DNA of 64,000 bases, from the NCBI GenBank assembly GCA_022827835.1, contig JAJEIO010000020.1:22168-86167 (forward strand), in the 5' to 3' direction. Both the position numbers and the translations under genes were made by a program. The DNA comes from Candidatus Latescibacterota bacterium (lineage in GTDB: Bacteria; Latescibacterota; UBA2968; UBA8231). Below are positions 1 to 7,740 of this stretch, one piece after another. The notes under the pieces are model-generated. The model saw only the letters and a list, made by a program, of their open reading frames with translations. It did no database searches and had not been told where the DNA came from. The stretch's first letter is position 1, and every line of letters starts with the position of its first letter.

Positions 1-575
1 AAACGAATATTATCAACGGAATGAACTGGATCACGCCTAGACTCTTCGTATGATAAGATAAACTCATAGGACACGCTCCGTTTGTTCCCATTAGAAAGCT
101 GTGAAGAGATAGATATGTGATCAGAAGAAGAAGTAAGTAAATCCATTGTCCTATCAAAAATGCTTAAACATTCCTCAAAACTACAAGCCCTTTGATCTTT
201 TCCAGGAGCGAATACACCTTGATAATTCTCAAAGCTATGGGGACGAGTTTTGGTTATTTTTCCCTCTAACCATCTAGTCTTCATCTTAGTTGATGTAATC
301 TTGAAATTTGTCAATTCAATGAGAAAAGCGAATCTAACAGCAGCTCTGAGAACATACTTTAAATCTTTTTGTACAAAATATTTTTCGAGTTGATTTATCT
401 TCTGAATGGTATTGTTATTCTTATAATCTCCGGCATTTTCTAAAAGCCAATCAACAGCTCTTTCCACACGAAAGGATGGAGCCTTTCCACTCAAAGCATC
501 TCCACCAAATGAATTACTGACGGTCTGCTTTTCTTCATCATCAAAAATTTTCTGAAAGTTCTCTGGAAAGGTCAT
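1..575 (-). CDS. Hypothetical protein, 3' end cut by window edge
   Basis: The minus strand is open from an ATG at 575 down to base 1 (191 codons, no stop), so the gene runs off the left edge and is absent from the ORF track. I read the N-terminus as MTFPENFQKIFDDEEK. The product looks soluble and charged, with no signal peptide or membrane segment, and I recognise no family. The DNA is visibly AT-rich and uses AGA, ATA and AAT codons freely, unlike the GC-rich genes from 1.1 kb onward. That suggests recent transfer. The 210 bases upstream (576-786) are also AT-rich, hold no other gene I can support, and probably carry its promoter. Confidence 0.6.
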   Translation of the reverse strand, partial: MTFPENFQKIFDDEEKQTVSNSFGGDALSGKAPSFRVERAVDWLLENAGDYKNNNTIQKINQLEKYFVQKDLKYVLRAAVRFAFLIELTNFKITSTKMKTRWLEGKITKTRPHSFENYQGVFAPGKDQRACSFEECLSIFDRTMDLLTSSSDHISISSQLSNGNKRSVSYEFILSYEESRRDPVHSVDNIR

Positions 576-786
576 TTCTGAAATCCTAAACAAGACAACA
601 CATATGGGGAACTATCCAAAACTTAGGCCATTGGGAGACTTTTAATATATAGATCTGCCTATTATAGACATCAATCTGTTAATCCCATTGAACCCTGTCA
701 ATAGCCCGCTTACGAATCTCCACTCCGATCACCATGGCAGCTCCCACGCTCCGTCGAAGCACCGTGCTCGTTTAATTAATACTATA

Positions 787-1047
787 TCAAACGTTGAGCC
801 TCTGAAACATGCCCTCGGCGTCTTCACACTCGACCAATTCTTCCCCTCGATCCGTCTTTTCAAAAACGTCACGGGTTTTCTCATTCGGTAGCTCTACGGG
901 AAACGGCAACCCGTTGCACAGTTCAATTTGCCGAAAGAAAAGGGTTATGGCCTCAGTCGTGGTCAAGCCGAGCTTGCTCAATAGCGCCTCGACATTGCGC
1001 TTTAGCTCTGGATTGATACGCGCCCGGACAACTTCAGTCTTTGCCAT
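787..1047 (-). CDS. RelB/DinJ-family antitoxin, apparently without its toxin
   Basis: An 86-residue protein with the RelB/DinJ layout. The N-terminal ribbon-helix-helix (TEVVRARINPELKRN, then a helix ending in TTTEAITLFFRQI) should form the DNA-binding dimer, and the acidic C-terminal half would wrap a toxin. In known systems the antitoxin neutralises a RelE/YafQ-type mRNA interferase and represses its own operon. The start at 1047 has a good ribosome binding site (AGGAAGG). The toxin gene normally follows directly, but on this strand stops close every frame within the next 100 bases, so no toxin is present. It may be a decayed module next to the AT-rich island. The family call is fairly secure; the orphan state is what I see. 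Confidence 0.75.
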   Translation of the reverse strand: MAKTEVVRARINPELKRNVEALLSKLGLTTTEAITLFFRQIELCNGLPFPVELPNEKTRDVFEKTDRGEELVECEDAEGMFQRLNV

Positions 1048-1121
1048 AATAGTTTCCTTCCTCGTCTGACTGTCGCACGTTTGGGTTCGTTGTTCGCCGC
1101 AGGCGAAAATAGGAGCCCATT

Positions 1122-1460
1122 CTACATTAACAGATCGGCCAACGCCTGTAATTGCCCCTCGTCAGGATTCGGCCCGGCCAACGCGATCTCCGCATTTCCC
1201 TCGCCTTTTATTACAACCTCGACCTGCTTCGACCGCACGCCCTCAACCACGATCTCCCGCACCGCCGCTCGCGCCTTCGCTTCGACGCCGCTTCCGAGAA
1301 AAACCTTCGCCGAAACCTCCCCCATCGAATCCTTGCGTGCCCCCTTTTCAAAATACTTTCGCTTCTTTCGCTCGTTGCTCCGTTTGAACACCACGCCCGC
1401 CACCCCTTCCAACACCATCAGCAAATCATCCGTATCCCGACCCGACAAATAGAGTATCAT
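1122..1460 (-). CDS. Small protein of unknown function, last gene of the sugar-transporter operon
   Basis: The ORF track starts at 1508, but I place the start at the ATG at 1460 (MILYLSGRDTDD). It overlaps the GNAT stop codon by one base (TGATG), a typical coupled start. That gives 112 residues. The protein has a beta-rich start, a basic middle (RSNERKKRKYFEKGARK) and a C-terminal half of alternating beta/alpha character, with no signal peptide or membrane helix. I do not recognise it. Its only functional hint is its position as the fifth gene after a ribose-type ABC transporter and an acetyltransferase. A short hairpin lies just downstream (1093-1107), without a T-tract in the right direction. 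Confidence 0.55.
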   Translation of the reverse strand: MILYLSGRDTDDLLMVLEGVAGVVFKRSNERKKRKYFEKGARKDSMGEVSAKVFLGSGVEAKARAAVREIVVEGVRSKQVEVVIKGEGNAEIALAGPNPDEGQLQALADLLM

Positions 1461-2494
1461 CAGTCCACCACCGATCCGTCGGCGTGAAAACTCCCCTTGT
1501 TTTCCCACACCTCGACGTCAACCCAACCCGTTTGCGCCCGATCAGCAGCGACCCGCCGGTTTAAAGTAGCACTACAACGGAATCCCGCCGCAGTCAGAGC
1601 GGCGGCTTTGGGTTTCAACCCAGCGTCGCAATAGGCCAAGCAAGTGTGGCTCTCCGGTAGCTCTAGGGCCTGGAGCAAGGCGGCCCCCTCCTCCCAAAAA
1701 GCCGGATGGCAATACAAGTCAACTAAGCAGGCGTCGGGCCACAGCGGATGATCGGACCACATGACCCAGCCCACCACGGCTCGGGTTTCCCGTTGCACCA
1801 GAGCCAGCGCGCGAGGCGGAAGGTCGTTTGCATCGCGTTCCAAACAATCCTGCAGCAAGGGCAGCAAAGGCCCTTCGGTGGAGCGGCGACCCCATACACC
1901 CAAGCCAGCGCCGCGCACGACGCCAGGAAAGGCACCCAAAAACAGAGGAATCGAAACAGGCCAGTGCAGCCAGCCAACCGGCTCTATAGCCGTAGAACCC
2001 GGCGCGAAATAACCCCTATCGAATTCGTCCTGCGAGGTGCTGTAATAGTCCATATAACCGCTTTCCGGCTCGACCCCGGCAAAGCCATTGACCCGATAAA
2101 TGTGATAGGGCGGCGTATCGTAGCCCGTGCCCAAAAACAGGGCTTGGCCACCGCGCTGCCTAAAGTGCTCCATGAGACAGGCCATCAGTTGCATGGCAGC
2201 GCCTTGGCGGCGGTCTTCGGGACGGGTGTACACGTGGCCGAGCAGCCCCACGCCGCGGTATTCAATGTTCATCATATTGGCAAAGGGATCGCCGTCGCGG
2301 TGCAGTAGATAAAAGAAGACGTCGAGGCCGGTCTGAGTGCGCAGCACCTGTTCGTTGCCCCAGCGCCAAGGCGGGCCTTTGTGGCTCAAAAGGGTCTCGA
2401 CGCGTTCGGCCCAGTCGAGATCAGGGCCTTGCACAACGCCAGCTTGTACAACTTCACCGGATTTGAGCGTGATGCGGTCTAACGGTTGGTACAT
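1460..2494 (-). CDS. GNAT acetyltransferase with two tandem GNAT-like halves
   Basis: A 344-residue protein. The first half (about 1-165) has a clear GNAT acetyl-CoA-binding motif A (RPEDRRQGAAMQLMA), followed by a strand-helix region ending in YHIYRVNGFAG, which resembles the usual C-terminal GNAT motif. The second half (about 185-340) repeats a weaker version (VDLYCHPAFWEEGAALLQAL), so this is probably a duplicated GNAT fold with one degenerate copy. It is cytoplasmic, with no signal peptide. The substrate is unknown. It lies 46 bases after the permease gene of a sugar ABC transporter, and its stop overlaps the start of a small unknown gene. That fits an operon in which it modifies the imported sugar or a derivative, which is only inference. 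Confidence 0.75.
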   Translation of the reverse strand: MYQPLDRITLKSGEVVQAGVVQGPDLDWAERVETLLSHKGPPWRWGNEQVLRTQTGLDVFFYLLHRDGDPFANMMNIEYRGVGLLGHVYTRPEDRRQGAAMQLMACLMEHFRQRGGQALFLGTGYDTPPYHIYRVNGFAGVEPESGYMDYYSTSQDEFDRGYFAPGSTAIEPVGWLHWPVSIPLFLGAFPGVVRGAGLGVWGRRSTEGPLLPLLQDCLERDANDLPPRALALVQRETRAVVGWVMWSDHPLWPDACLVDLYCHPAFWEEGAALLQALELPESHTCLAYCDAGLKPKAAALTAAGFRCSATLNRRVAADRAQTGWVDVEVWENKGSFHADGSVVD

Positions 2495-2540
2495 GTCAGG
2501 TCTTTGCCTCGCTTCTTAGCTCTTGTCAACCGCTTACGTA

Positions 2541-3500
2541 CTAACCCCCACTCCGCCCCCCATACAAATCCCGCACCCGACTCACCACCACGGCCAACAG
2601 AATAATCGACCCCAAAAACGCCTGCTCGTAATAGACGTTGGCCTCCAGCATCACCAAGCCGTTTTTGATGAGGACGATGATGACCGCCCCTAACAGCAGG
2701 CCCAGCGCCGAGATGCGCCCTCCCGCCAGCCCCGTCCCGCCGACAATGGCCACCGCAAAGCTGGTAATCAGCCAGTCCTTACCCGTCGCCGGTTGCGCCG
2801 AGCCCATCCGCGAGACCCACAACACCGCGGCCAGCGCCCCCACTCCGCCCGACAGCACGTGCGACAGCAAAATCATCCGGTCAGTATTGATCCCCGCCAG
2901 CCGAGCCGCCTCCTGATTCCCCCCGGTCGCCAACAGCCGCCGCCCAAAGACCGTGTGCCGGAATGCGTAGTGCGTTGCCAGCAGCACCAGCCCCATCGTC
3001 CAGAACAAATTCGACAGCCCCAAAAACTTCTGCCGTCCCAAAAACGTGAACTCCCGAGGAATGTCCGTATAGGCGTAGCCTTCGGAAAACCCATGCACTA
3101 GCCCTGTAAAGACAAAAAGCGTGGCCAGCGTGGCGATAAAGGAATTGATCTGCAACCGCGTGATGATGACCCCGTTAACCCACCCGGCCACACTGCCAAT
3201 CCCCAGCGCCACCAGCGCCGCTAACCACCCCGGCAAACCCAACACCTGAATGCAGTACCCAGTGGTAATGGTCGCCAAGCCGCCAATGGCCCCCACGGAC
3301 AGATTCATCCCCCCAGCGACCAACACCAGCGCCTGAGCCAGCGCCACCAACACGGAGAACGCAACGATCCGGGAGATGTTGAAAAGGTTGTACGCCGACA
3401 GGAAGCTCTCCGAGCTAAGCGCACATCCCACAAACAGCAACCCCGCGGACAAGGCGATCCCCGCGTCGTTGTGCCGCATGAGTCTGCGTAAGTAGTCCAT
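2541..3500 (-). CDS. Sugar ABC transporter permease (RbsC-like)
   Basis: A 319-residue inner-membrane permease of the ribose/xylose branched family (BPD_transp_2). It has about 8-10 hydrophobic segments, and signature stretches are AGGMNLSVGAIGGLA near residue 65 and FAVAIVGGTGLAGGR near 250. It would form the channel through which a bound sugar passes, driven by the ATPase encoded just upstream. The track starts at a TTG (3506); I prefer the ATG at 3500, two bases after the ATPase stop, giving MDYLRRLMRHND. Length and architecture are normal for the family. The substrate cannot be read from the sequence. Other family members carry ribose, galactose, xylose, autoinducer-2 or inositol. Confidence 0.92.
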   Translation of the reverse strand: MDYLRRLMRHNDAGIALSAGLLFVGCALSSESFLSAYNLFNISRIVAFSVLVALAQALVLVAGGMNLSVGAIGGLATITTGYCIQVLGLPGWLAALVALGIGSVAGWVNGVIITRLQINSFIATLATLFVFTGLVHGFSEGYAYTDIPREFTFLGRQKFLGLSNLFWTMGLVLLATHYAFRHTVFGRRLLATGGNQEAARLAGINTDRMILLSHVLSGGVGALAAVLWVSRMGSAQPATGKDWLITSFAVAIVGGTGLAGGRISALGLLLGAVIIVLIKNGLVMLEANVYYEQAFLGSIILLAVVVSRVRDLYGGRSGG

Positions 3501-3502
3501 AA

Positions 3503-5011
3503 TCAATTCAGATGAAGTCCAATGCGGCGGCTTACCTCATCGTAGCTCAAGCCCTGCTCGTGGATCTCGGCGATCTCGTGGACGACCTGCTTGTCTTTAA
3601 AGACGAGAATCCGCCCGGCCAAGCCGATGATCTCCGGCATGTCCGACGAGATCAAAATGATGGCCTTGCCCTCTTTGGCCGCCAAGTCCCAGAGCAAGCG
3701 GTGAATCTGTGCCTTGGCTTGGATATCTACTCCGACGGTCGGCTCATCGACGATCAGGATGTCGCAACCGGCCGCCAGCCACTTGCCCAAGCTGACCTTC
3801 TGCTGATTGCCACCGCTGAGGAGGTTTACCTCCTGCTCCAAGCCCGTCGTGCGAATATCCAGCGCCGCAACCAGCGCCTGCGCGGCTTGGGTCTCCGCCC
3901 GGTCGTCAATCCGGCGCGTGAACTTGCCGACGATCCGTTCCCATATGGTAATGCCTAAATTGGTCCGCACGGCTGATTCCAGCAGCAGGCCCTCTTCTTT
4001 GCGATTTTCAGTTACGTAGCCCATGCTGTATTTGTACAGGCTATCGGCCACCGAGCCGATCCGCGCTTTGGCTCCGTGGATATAGACGGCACCCCGCTCG
4101 GCCTGCTCGGCCCCGACTAGCAACCGCGCCAGCTCGGTGCGCCCGGCTCCCACCAAACCGTACAAACCCAAAATCTCACCAGCGTAAAGCGAAAAGCTCA
4201 CTTCGTGTGCCCGGTCAGGTGCATACAACCCCTCGACCCTGAGCACTTCCCGCGCCCGGTCCACCACTGGCATACCAAACGAAGCCGTCTCCGCCCGCCG
4301 GCCGATCATCATCTCGATCAACTCGGCGCGCGGCAGGCCGGCCAACTCTCTCGTACCCACGTGTCGCCCGTCCCGCAACACGCTGACTTGGTCGCCAATT
4401 TGATAGACCTCGTCGAACTTGTGCGAGACAAAGACGATGGCTACGCCTGTCTTCTGCAACTGGCGCAAAATGCCAAACAGGCGAGCTGCTTCGTGCTCGG
4501 TAAGCGACGACGTCGGCTCGTCTAATAGCAAGACCCGCGCCTCAGCCGACAGCACCCGGGCAATCTGCACGAGTTGCTTGTGCGCCGCGCTTAAATCGCC
4601 AATGGGCGCTTGCGGGTCAATGTCCAGCCCGACCCGCGCCATCGCGGCCCGCGCCTGATCGTCGAGCCGCGGCCAGTCGAGGCGTCCCCATCGGCTGAAG
4701 GCGTCTAGCTTATCGAGCATGATGTTCTCGGCGACGCTGGCCTCGGCCACCACTTGGATCTCCTGGTGGACCAAACCAATGCCGCGGTCGAGGCAGTCGC
4801 GGCAGTTGCGCACGCGCAGCGGCGCGCCGTCGAAGAGCATCCGCCCAGCGTCGGGCTGGTAGATCCCAGTGATAATTTTGAGCAGGGTGCTCTTGCCAGC
4901 GCCGTTTTCGCCGACTAGGGCGTGGATCTGGCCCGGCTGGAAAGAAAGCGACACATCGTCCAGTGCCCGGACGCCGGGAAAGCGCTTGATGATGGATTGT
5001 AGTTCTAGCAC
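3503..5011 (-). CDS. Sugar ABC transporter ATPase with two nucleotide-binding domains (RbsA/MglA-like)
   Basis: A 502-residue cytoplasmic protein made of two ABC domains in tandem, as in RbsA, XylG and MglA. Domain 1 has Walker A GENGAGKST near residue 34, a family-typical degenerate signature (LSAAHKQLVQIARVL) and Walker B LLLDEPTSSL. Domain 2 has the characteristic altered Walker A GLVGAGRTELARLL and an intact signature LSGGNQQKV with Walker B ILIVDEPTVGVD. In this family the first site does most of the hydrolysis. Translation starts at a GTG (5011), three bases after the binding-protein stop. The stop at 3503 lies just before the permease start. Gene order binding protein, ATPase, permease is classic. 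Confidence 0.93.
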   Translation of the reverse strand: MLELQSIIKRFPGVRALDDVSLSFQPGQIHALVGENGAGKSTLLKIITGIYQPDAGRMLFDGAPLRVRNCRDCLDRGIGLVHQEIQVVAEASVAENIMLDKLDAFSRWGRLDWPRLDDQARAAMARVGLDIDPQAPIGDLSAAHKQLVQIARVLSAEARVLLLDEPTSSLTEHEAARLFGILRQLQKTGVAIVFVSHKFDEVYQIGDQVSVLRDGRHVGTRELAGLPRAELIEMMIGRRAETASFGMPVVDRAREVLRVEGLYAPDRAHEVSFSLYAGEILGLYGLVGAGRTELARLLVGAEQAERGAVYIHGAKARIGSVADSLYKYSMGYVTENRKEEGLLLESAVRTNLGITIWERIVGKFTRRIDDRAETQAAQALVAALDIRTTGLEQEVNLLSGGNQQKVSLGKWLAAGCDILIVDEPTVGVDIQAKAQIHRLLWDLAAKEGKAIILISSDMPEIIGLAGRILVFKDKQVVHEIAEIHEQGLSYDEVSRRIGLHLN

Positions 5012-5014
5012 GAA

Positions 5015-6028
5015 TCAGTTGGGCGGGCTGAGGTATTTGGTCTCCAACTCACCCATAATCTGCGCGGTGATGGCCCTGACTTCGTCCTCGAAGGTATCGA
5101 CGTTGTCCTGAGTCACCAGCACCGTACCCGAGTTGATGAAGTAGCGGTCGGGATTGGCCTGCCAGCCGTCGAGCAGATAGCTCAACAGCGCGCACGTAAT
5201 GTAGCCGTGGCCATAGGGATTTTGCGAGACGGTCGCGTCGATGGCCCCCTGGCGGATCGCGTCGAGCACCACCGAGTCTGTGTCGATGCCGACGAAGTGG
5301 ATGCGCTTGTTATCCGGGGTTTGATTCCACTCCGACAGAATGGTCGCCGCGGCTACGGTCGGCGTGTACCCCGTACAAATCACGCCGTCGATCTCCTCGA
5401 TCCGCGCCGAAAGCGCGTCTTGGATTTTGGCCGTGCTGGTCTCAATCGACTCCATACCGGCGATTTCCTGGATTATCTGTACCTCTGGGTATTTGGCCAC
5501 CGCCGCTTCGACGCCTTCTTTGCGCAAGATGGTATTGGGGTCTTCGACCAGTTCGAGCACGTTGAGGATGTTGCCCTTGCCACCCATAAAGCCGATCAGC
5601 GCCTCGGTGGCCTCCATGGCCGCCTGCTTGACATCGGTCGCCACGCAAAACGACGCGGGCGTCGGCAGCGTCGTCGGCGCACCATAGCTGACGACGTATG
5701 CTCCGTTTTGCACCAATTCCTCGTAGAGTCCGTTGGCGGCGCTGGCGTCGGCTGGGTAGAGCGAGAAGCCTTTGTAACCCTGAGCCGCTAGCGGCTCGAC
5801 GTTGGCGTTTTCATTGTCTTGGGTCCAGCTTTGGCCGATCTGGCGCTTGATCTTGATCCCGGTGTCGCGCTCATAGCCGATCACCCCTTTTTGCACCTCT
5901 TCGACATAGGGGTGGACCATCAGGGCGTACCAGACGATTTTTTTCTCCGTAGGCTCGTCGCCCGATTCTCCAGACCCGCCGCAGCCAGCGATGACGAGCG
6001 CGGCGGTCCAAATTAGTAGTAGGCGCAT
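5015..6028 (-). CDS. Sugar ABC transporter substrate-binding lipoprotein (RbsB-like)
   Basis: A 337-residue periplasmic binding protein of the ribose/galactose class (Peripla_BP_4). The N-terminus is a lipoprotein signal (MRLLLIWTAALVIAGC, lipobox VIAGC) followed by a flexible GGSGESGDEP linker. The two-lobe fold is visible as alternating strands and helices: KKIVWYALMVHPYV opens lobe 1, GFSLYPADASAANG is the usual site of sugar contact, and IDGVICTGYTPTVAA and RIHFVGIDTDSVV fall in lobe 2. It would deliver its ligand to the permease. A strong ribosome binding site (AAGGAGG) precedes the ATG at 6028, and it is the first gene of its operon. The 113 bases before it (6029-6141) must hold the promoter, but I cannot name a clear one. 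Confidence 0.92.
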   Translation of the reverse strand: MRLLLIWTAALVIAGCGGSGESGDEPTEKKIVWYALMVHPYVEEVQKGVIGYERDTGIKIKRQIGQSWTQDNENANVEPLAAQGYKGFSLYPADASAANGLYEELVQNGAYVVSYGAPTTLPTPASFCVATDVKQAAMEATEALIGFMGGKGNILNVLELVEDPNTILRKEGVEAAVAKYPEVQIIQEIAGMESIETSTAKIQDALSARIEEIDGVICTGYTPTVAAATILSEWNQTPDNKRIHFVGIDTDSVVLDAIRQGAIDATVSQNPYGHGYITCALLSYLLDGWQANPDRYFINSGTVLVTQDNVDTFEDEVRAITAQIMGELETKYLSPPN

Positions 6029-6141
6029 GTAGGCCCTCCTTTCGGGCTTTCAATATAACCATCCCCACGCCTCTTGAGCCAATCCCCGCTTTGGCCTACT
6101 TACGAATGCTATCTAAACCTGCCCCCAGAAGGTGAGATTAC

Positions 6142-7740
6142 CTAACGGGCCGCCCAGCGGGCCTCGCAATCGGCAATTTGCTCGGCTGAGAGCGCGCGGG
6201 GAAACACTTTAACTTGCCCGGGGGCGACGAGGCGGACATTGGGCTGGAAGCACTCTACATAACCGGCCGGCGGCGTGCGCTCGTGGGCCATCATGCGCTC
6301 GGCGCTCGGCTCGGGAGGAGTGCGGGCGATGACGTAGTCGTTGAGGCCGTGAACGTCGAGGATGTTGATGTGCGGCAAGCGCCAAGCCGGGATACCGATG
6401 GCGGGAAAGAAAAAAACCGGGTAGTCGGCCGAGGGCAGGAACTGACCCTGGGCACGCGGAGGAAACATCCCGGCGAGGAATTCCGCGTTGGCTTTATGCT
6501 CTTGGTGGCGAATGCAGACGAAACGGTCGATGAGCCAAAATTGCAGCTCGTCAAAAGCAGCGGCGTACCAGCGGAGCGGGGCGGGAAAGTGAGGAGCCAC
6601 GGGCACTTTGAGTTGCAAGGTCTGACCGCGGCTGGCAATGTGGTGGGTCTGGAACCAATGGGTCCAAGGAACCGGCCAAGAGAGCACAACCGCGAGGCCG
6701 AGGGCAGCAAGCGCTTTTTTCGGTTGGACCCCCACGGCGTTTAGGCACCATGCAAAGGCGAGGTAGCACAAAGGCACCAAGTGCGCGTAAATCCGGTACT
6801 CAAAGTGGTCGCCACCGTAGAAAAACGTGTAGTACGCAGCGTGTCCGCACAGTGCGAGCGCGGCCAGCAGCCCATGCCAAGACAGCCTGAGCGCCCCCTT
6901 CTTTTTCCATAGCACATAGACCAAAAGCAGCCCCCACGTCCACAGGGCGTACTCGAGGGCAAAAGAGAGCGCGTAACGAAATCCGCTGGCTGGCCAAGCG
7001 CCGACAGCTTTGGCGTAATAAGTATTGGGCAGCCATTCGCCGTACAAGCTCTGACGCCAGACTAGGTGCAGCGGCACGGCCAGCAGGGGCCAAGCTTGGG
7101 CGAGCCGTCGAGCCGGATAGCAGCCAGCACGCCAAGCCCAAAAGAGCGCGACCGCAGTGACACCGAGAAAGAGCAGGCCATCCGGGCGCGTCAGATAGAT
7201 ACCGGCGGCAGCAGCGGAAATAACTAAGGGCCATCTCCGGTGGCCAGGAGCAACAAAAGCGCAAGCCCAGGTCCAAGCGAGGACCGTGCAACCAAACAGC
7301 GCCGTTTCTAAGCCCGAACTGCTCCAAGCCAAAAAGGTGCGGTTGGTGACCACTGCGAGCAGCAAGAGGGCGAGGAAGACCAAGCGATAGGGATGCAGCC
7401 TGGGCGACCAAGGCAAGCGCAGCAACATCTGCGCAGCGATATACAGCGAGCACAAGGCAAAGCACAGGGCGAGGTAGTTAGCCGCTGCGGGAGGAACAAC
7501 ACCCAAGACCTGCCAGACCCCATACAGCAGGGCGATCCACAGAAAATTGGTGTAGCCTTCGACCGGGCGAAATGGGGGCGGGTTCCACACCAAGCCGTGG
7601 CCCAAATCCCAGTTGCTTGCGTAGCGAAAGGAAATGTAGGCATCGTCCGTGAGGAACCAGTACAGTTTCCAGCCATAGCAGAGCACAGCACCGGCCAACA
7701 GCAGGATCAGGGCGTAGAGCAGGCGTTCGCGCTGGTTCAT
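6142..7740 (-). CDS. GT-C fold membrane glycosyltransferase (arabinofuranosyl/mannosyltransferase-like)
   Basis: A 532-residue polytopic membrane protein with about 10-12 hydrophobic helices. After the first helix comes LTDDAYISFRYASNW, the acidic 'DD' loop motif of GT-C enzymes that use lipid-linked sugars, followed by VEGYTNFLW, a pairing seen in AftB-like and related bacterial family members. These enzymes add a sugar from a polyprenyl-phosphate donor on the outer face of the inner membrane. The track extends to 7974, but the ATG at 7740 overlaps the stop of the upstream lipoprotein gene by four bases (ATGA), which fixes the start. The protein ends in a soluble domain of about 100 residues. 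The acceptor is unknown; coupling to a lipoprotein and another glycosyltransferase suggests surface glycan work. Confidence 0.8.
   Translation of the reverse strand: MNQRERLLYALILLLAGAVLCYGWKLYWFLTDDAYISFRYASNWDLGHGLVWNPPPFRPVEGYTNFLWIALLYGVWQVLGVVPPAAANYLALCFALCSLYIAAQMLLRLPWSPRLHPYRLVFLALLLLAVVTNRTFLAWSSSGLETALFGCTVLAWTWACAFVAPGHRRWPLVISAAAAGIYLTRPDGLLFLGVTAVALFWAWRAGCYPARRLAQAWPLLAVPLHLVWRQSLYGEWLPNTYYAKAVGAWPASGFRYALSFALEYALWTWGLLLVYVLWKKKGALRLSWHGLLAALALCGHAAYYTFFYGGDHFEYRIYAHLVPLCYLAFAWCLNAVGVQPKKALAALGLAVVLSWPVPWTHWFQTHHIASRGQTLQLKVPVAPHFPAPLRWYAAAFDELQFWLIDRFVCIRHQEHKANAEFLAGMFPPRAQGQFLPSADYPVFFFPAIGIPAWRLPHINILDVHGLNDYVIARTPPEPSAERMMAHERTPPAGYVECFQPNVRLVAPGQVKVFPRALSAEQIADCEARWAAR

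Noticed and set aside
688-760. Eighteen-codon minus-strand fragment MVIGVEIRKRAIDRVQWD that recalls the start of IS630-type transposases
   Set aside because: Too short, ends at once in a stop, and no inverted repeats or further transposase sequence are present.
1093-1107. Short hairpin TTCGCC-GCA-GGCGAA after the small operon gene
   Set aside because: Only six pairs, and no T-run in the direction of transcription; not enough to call a terminator.
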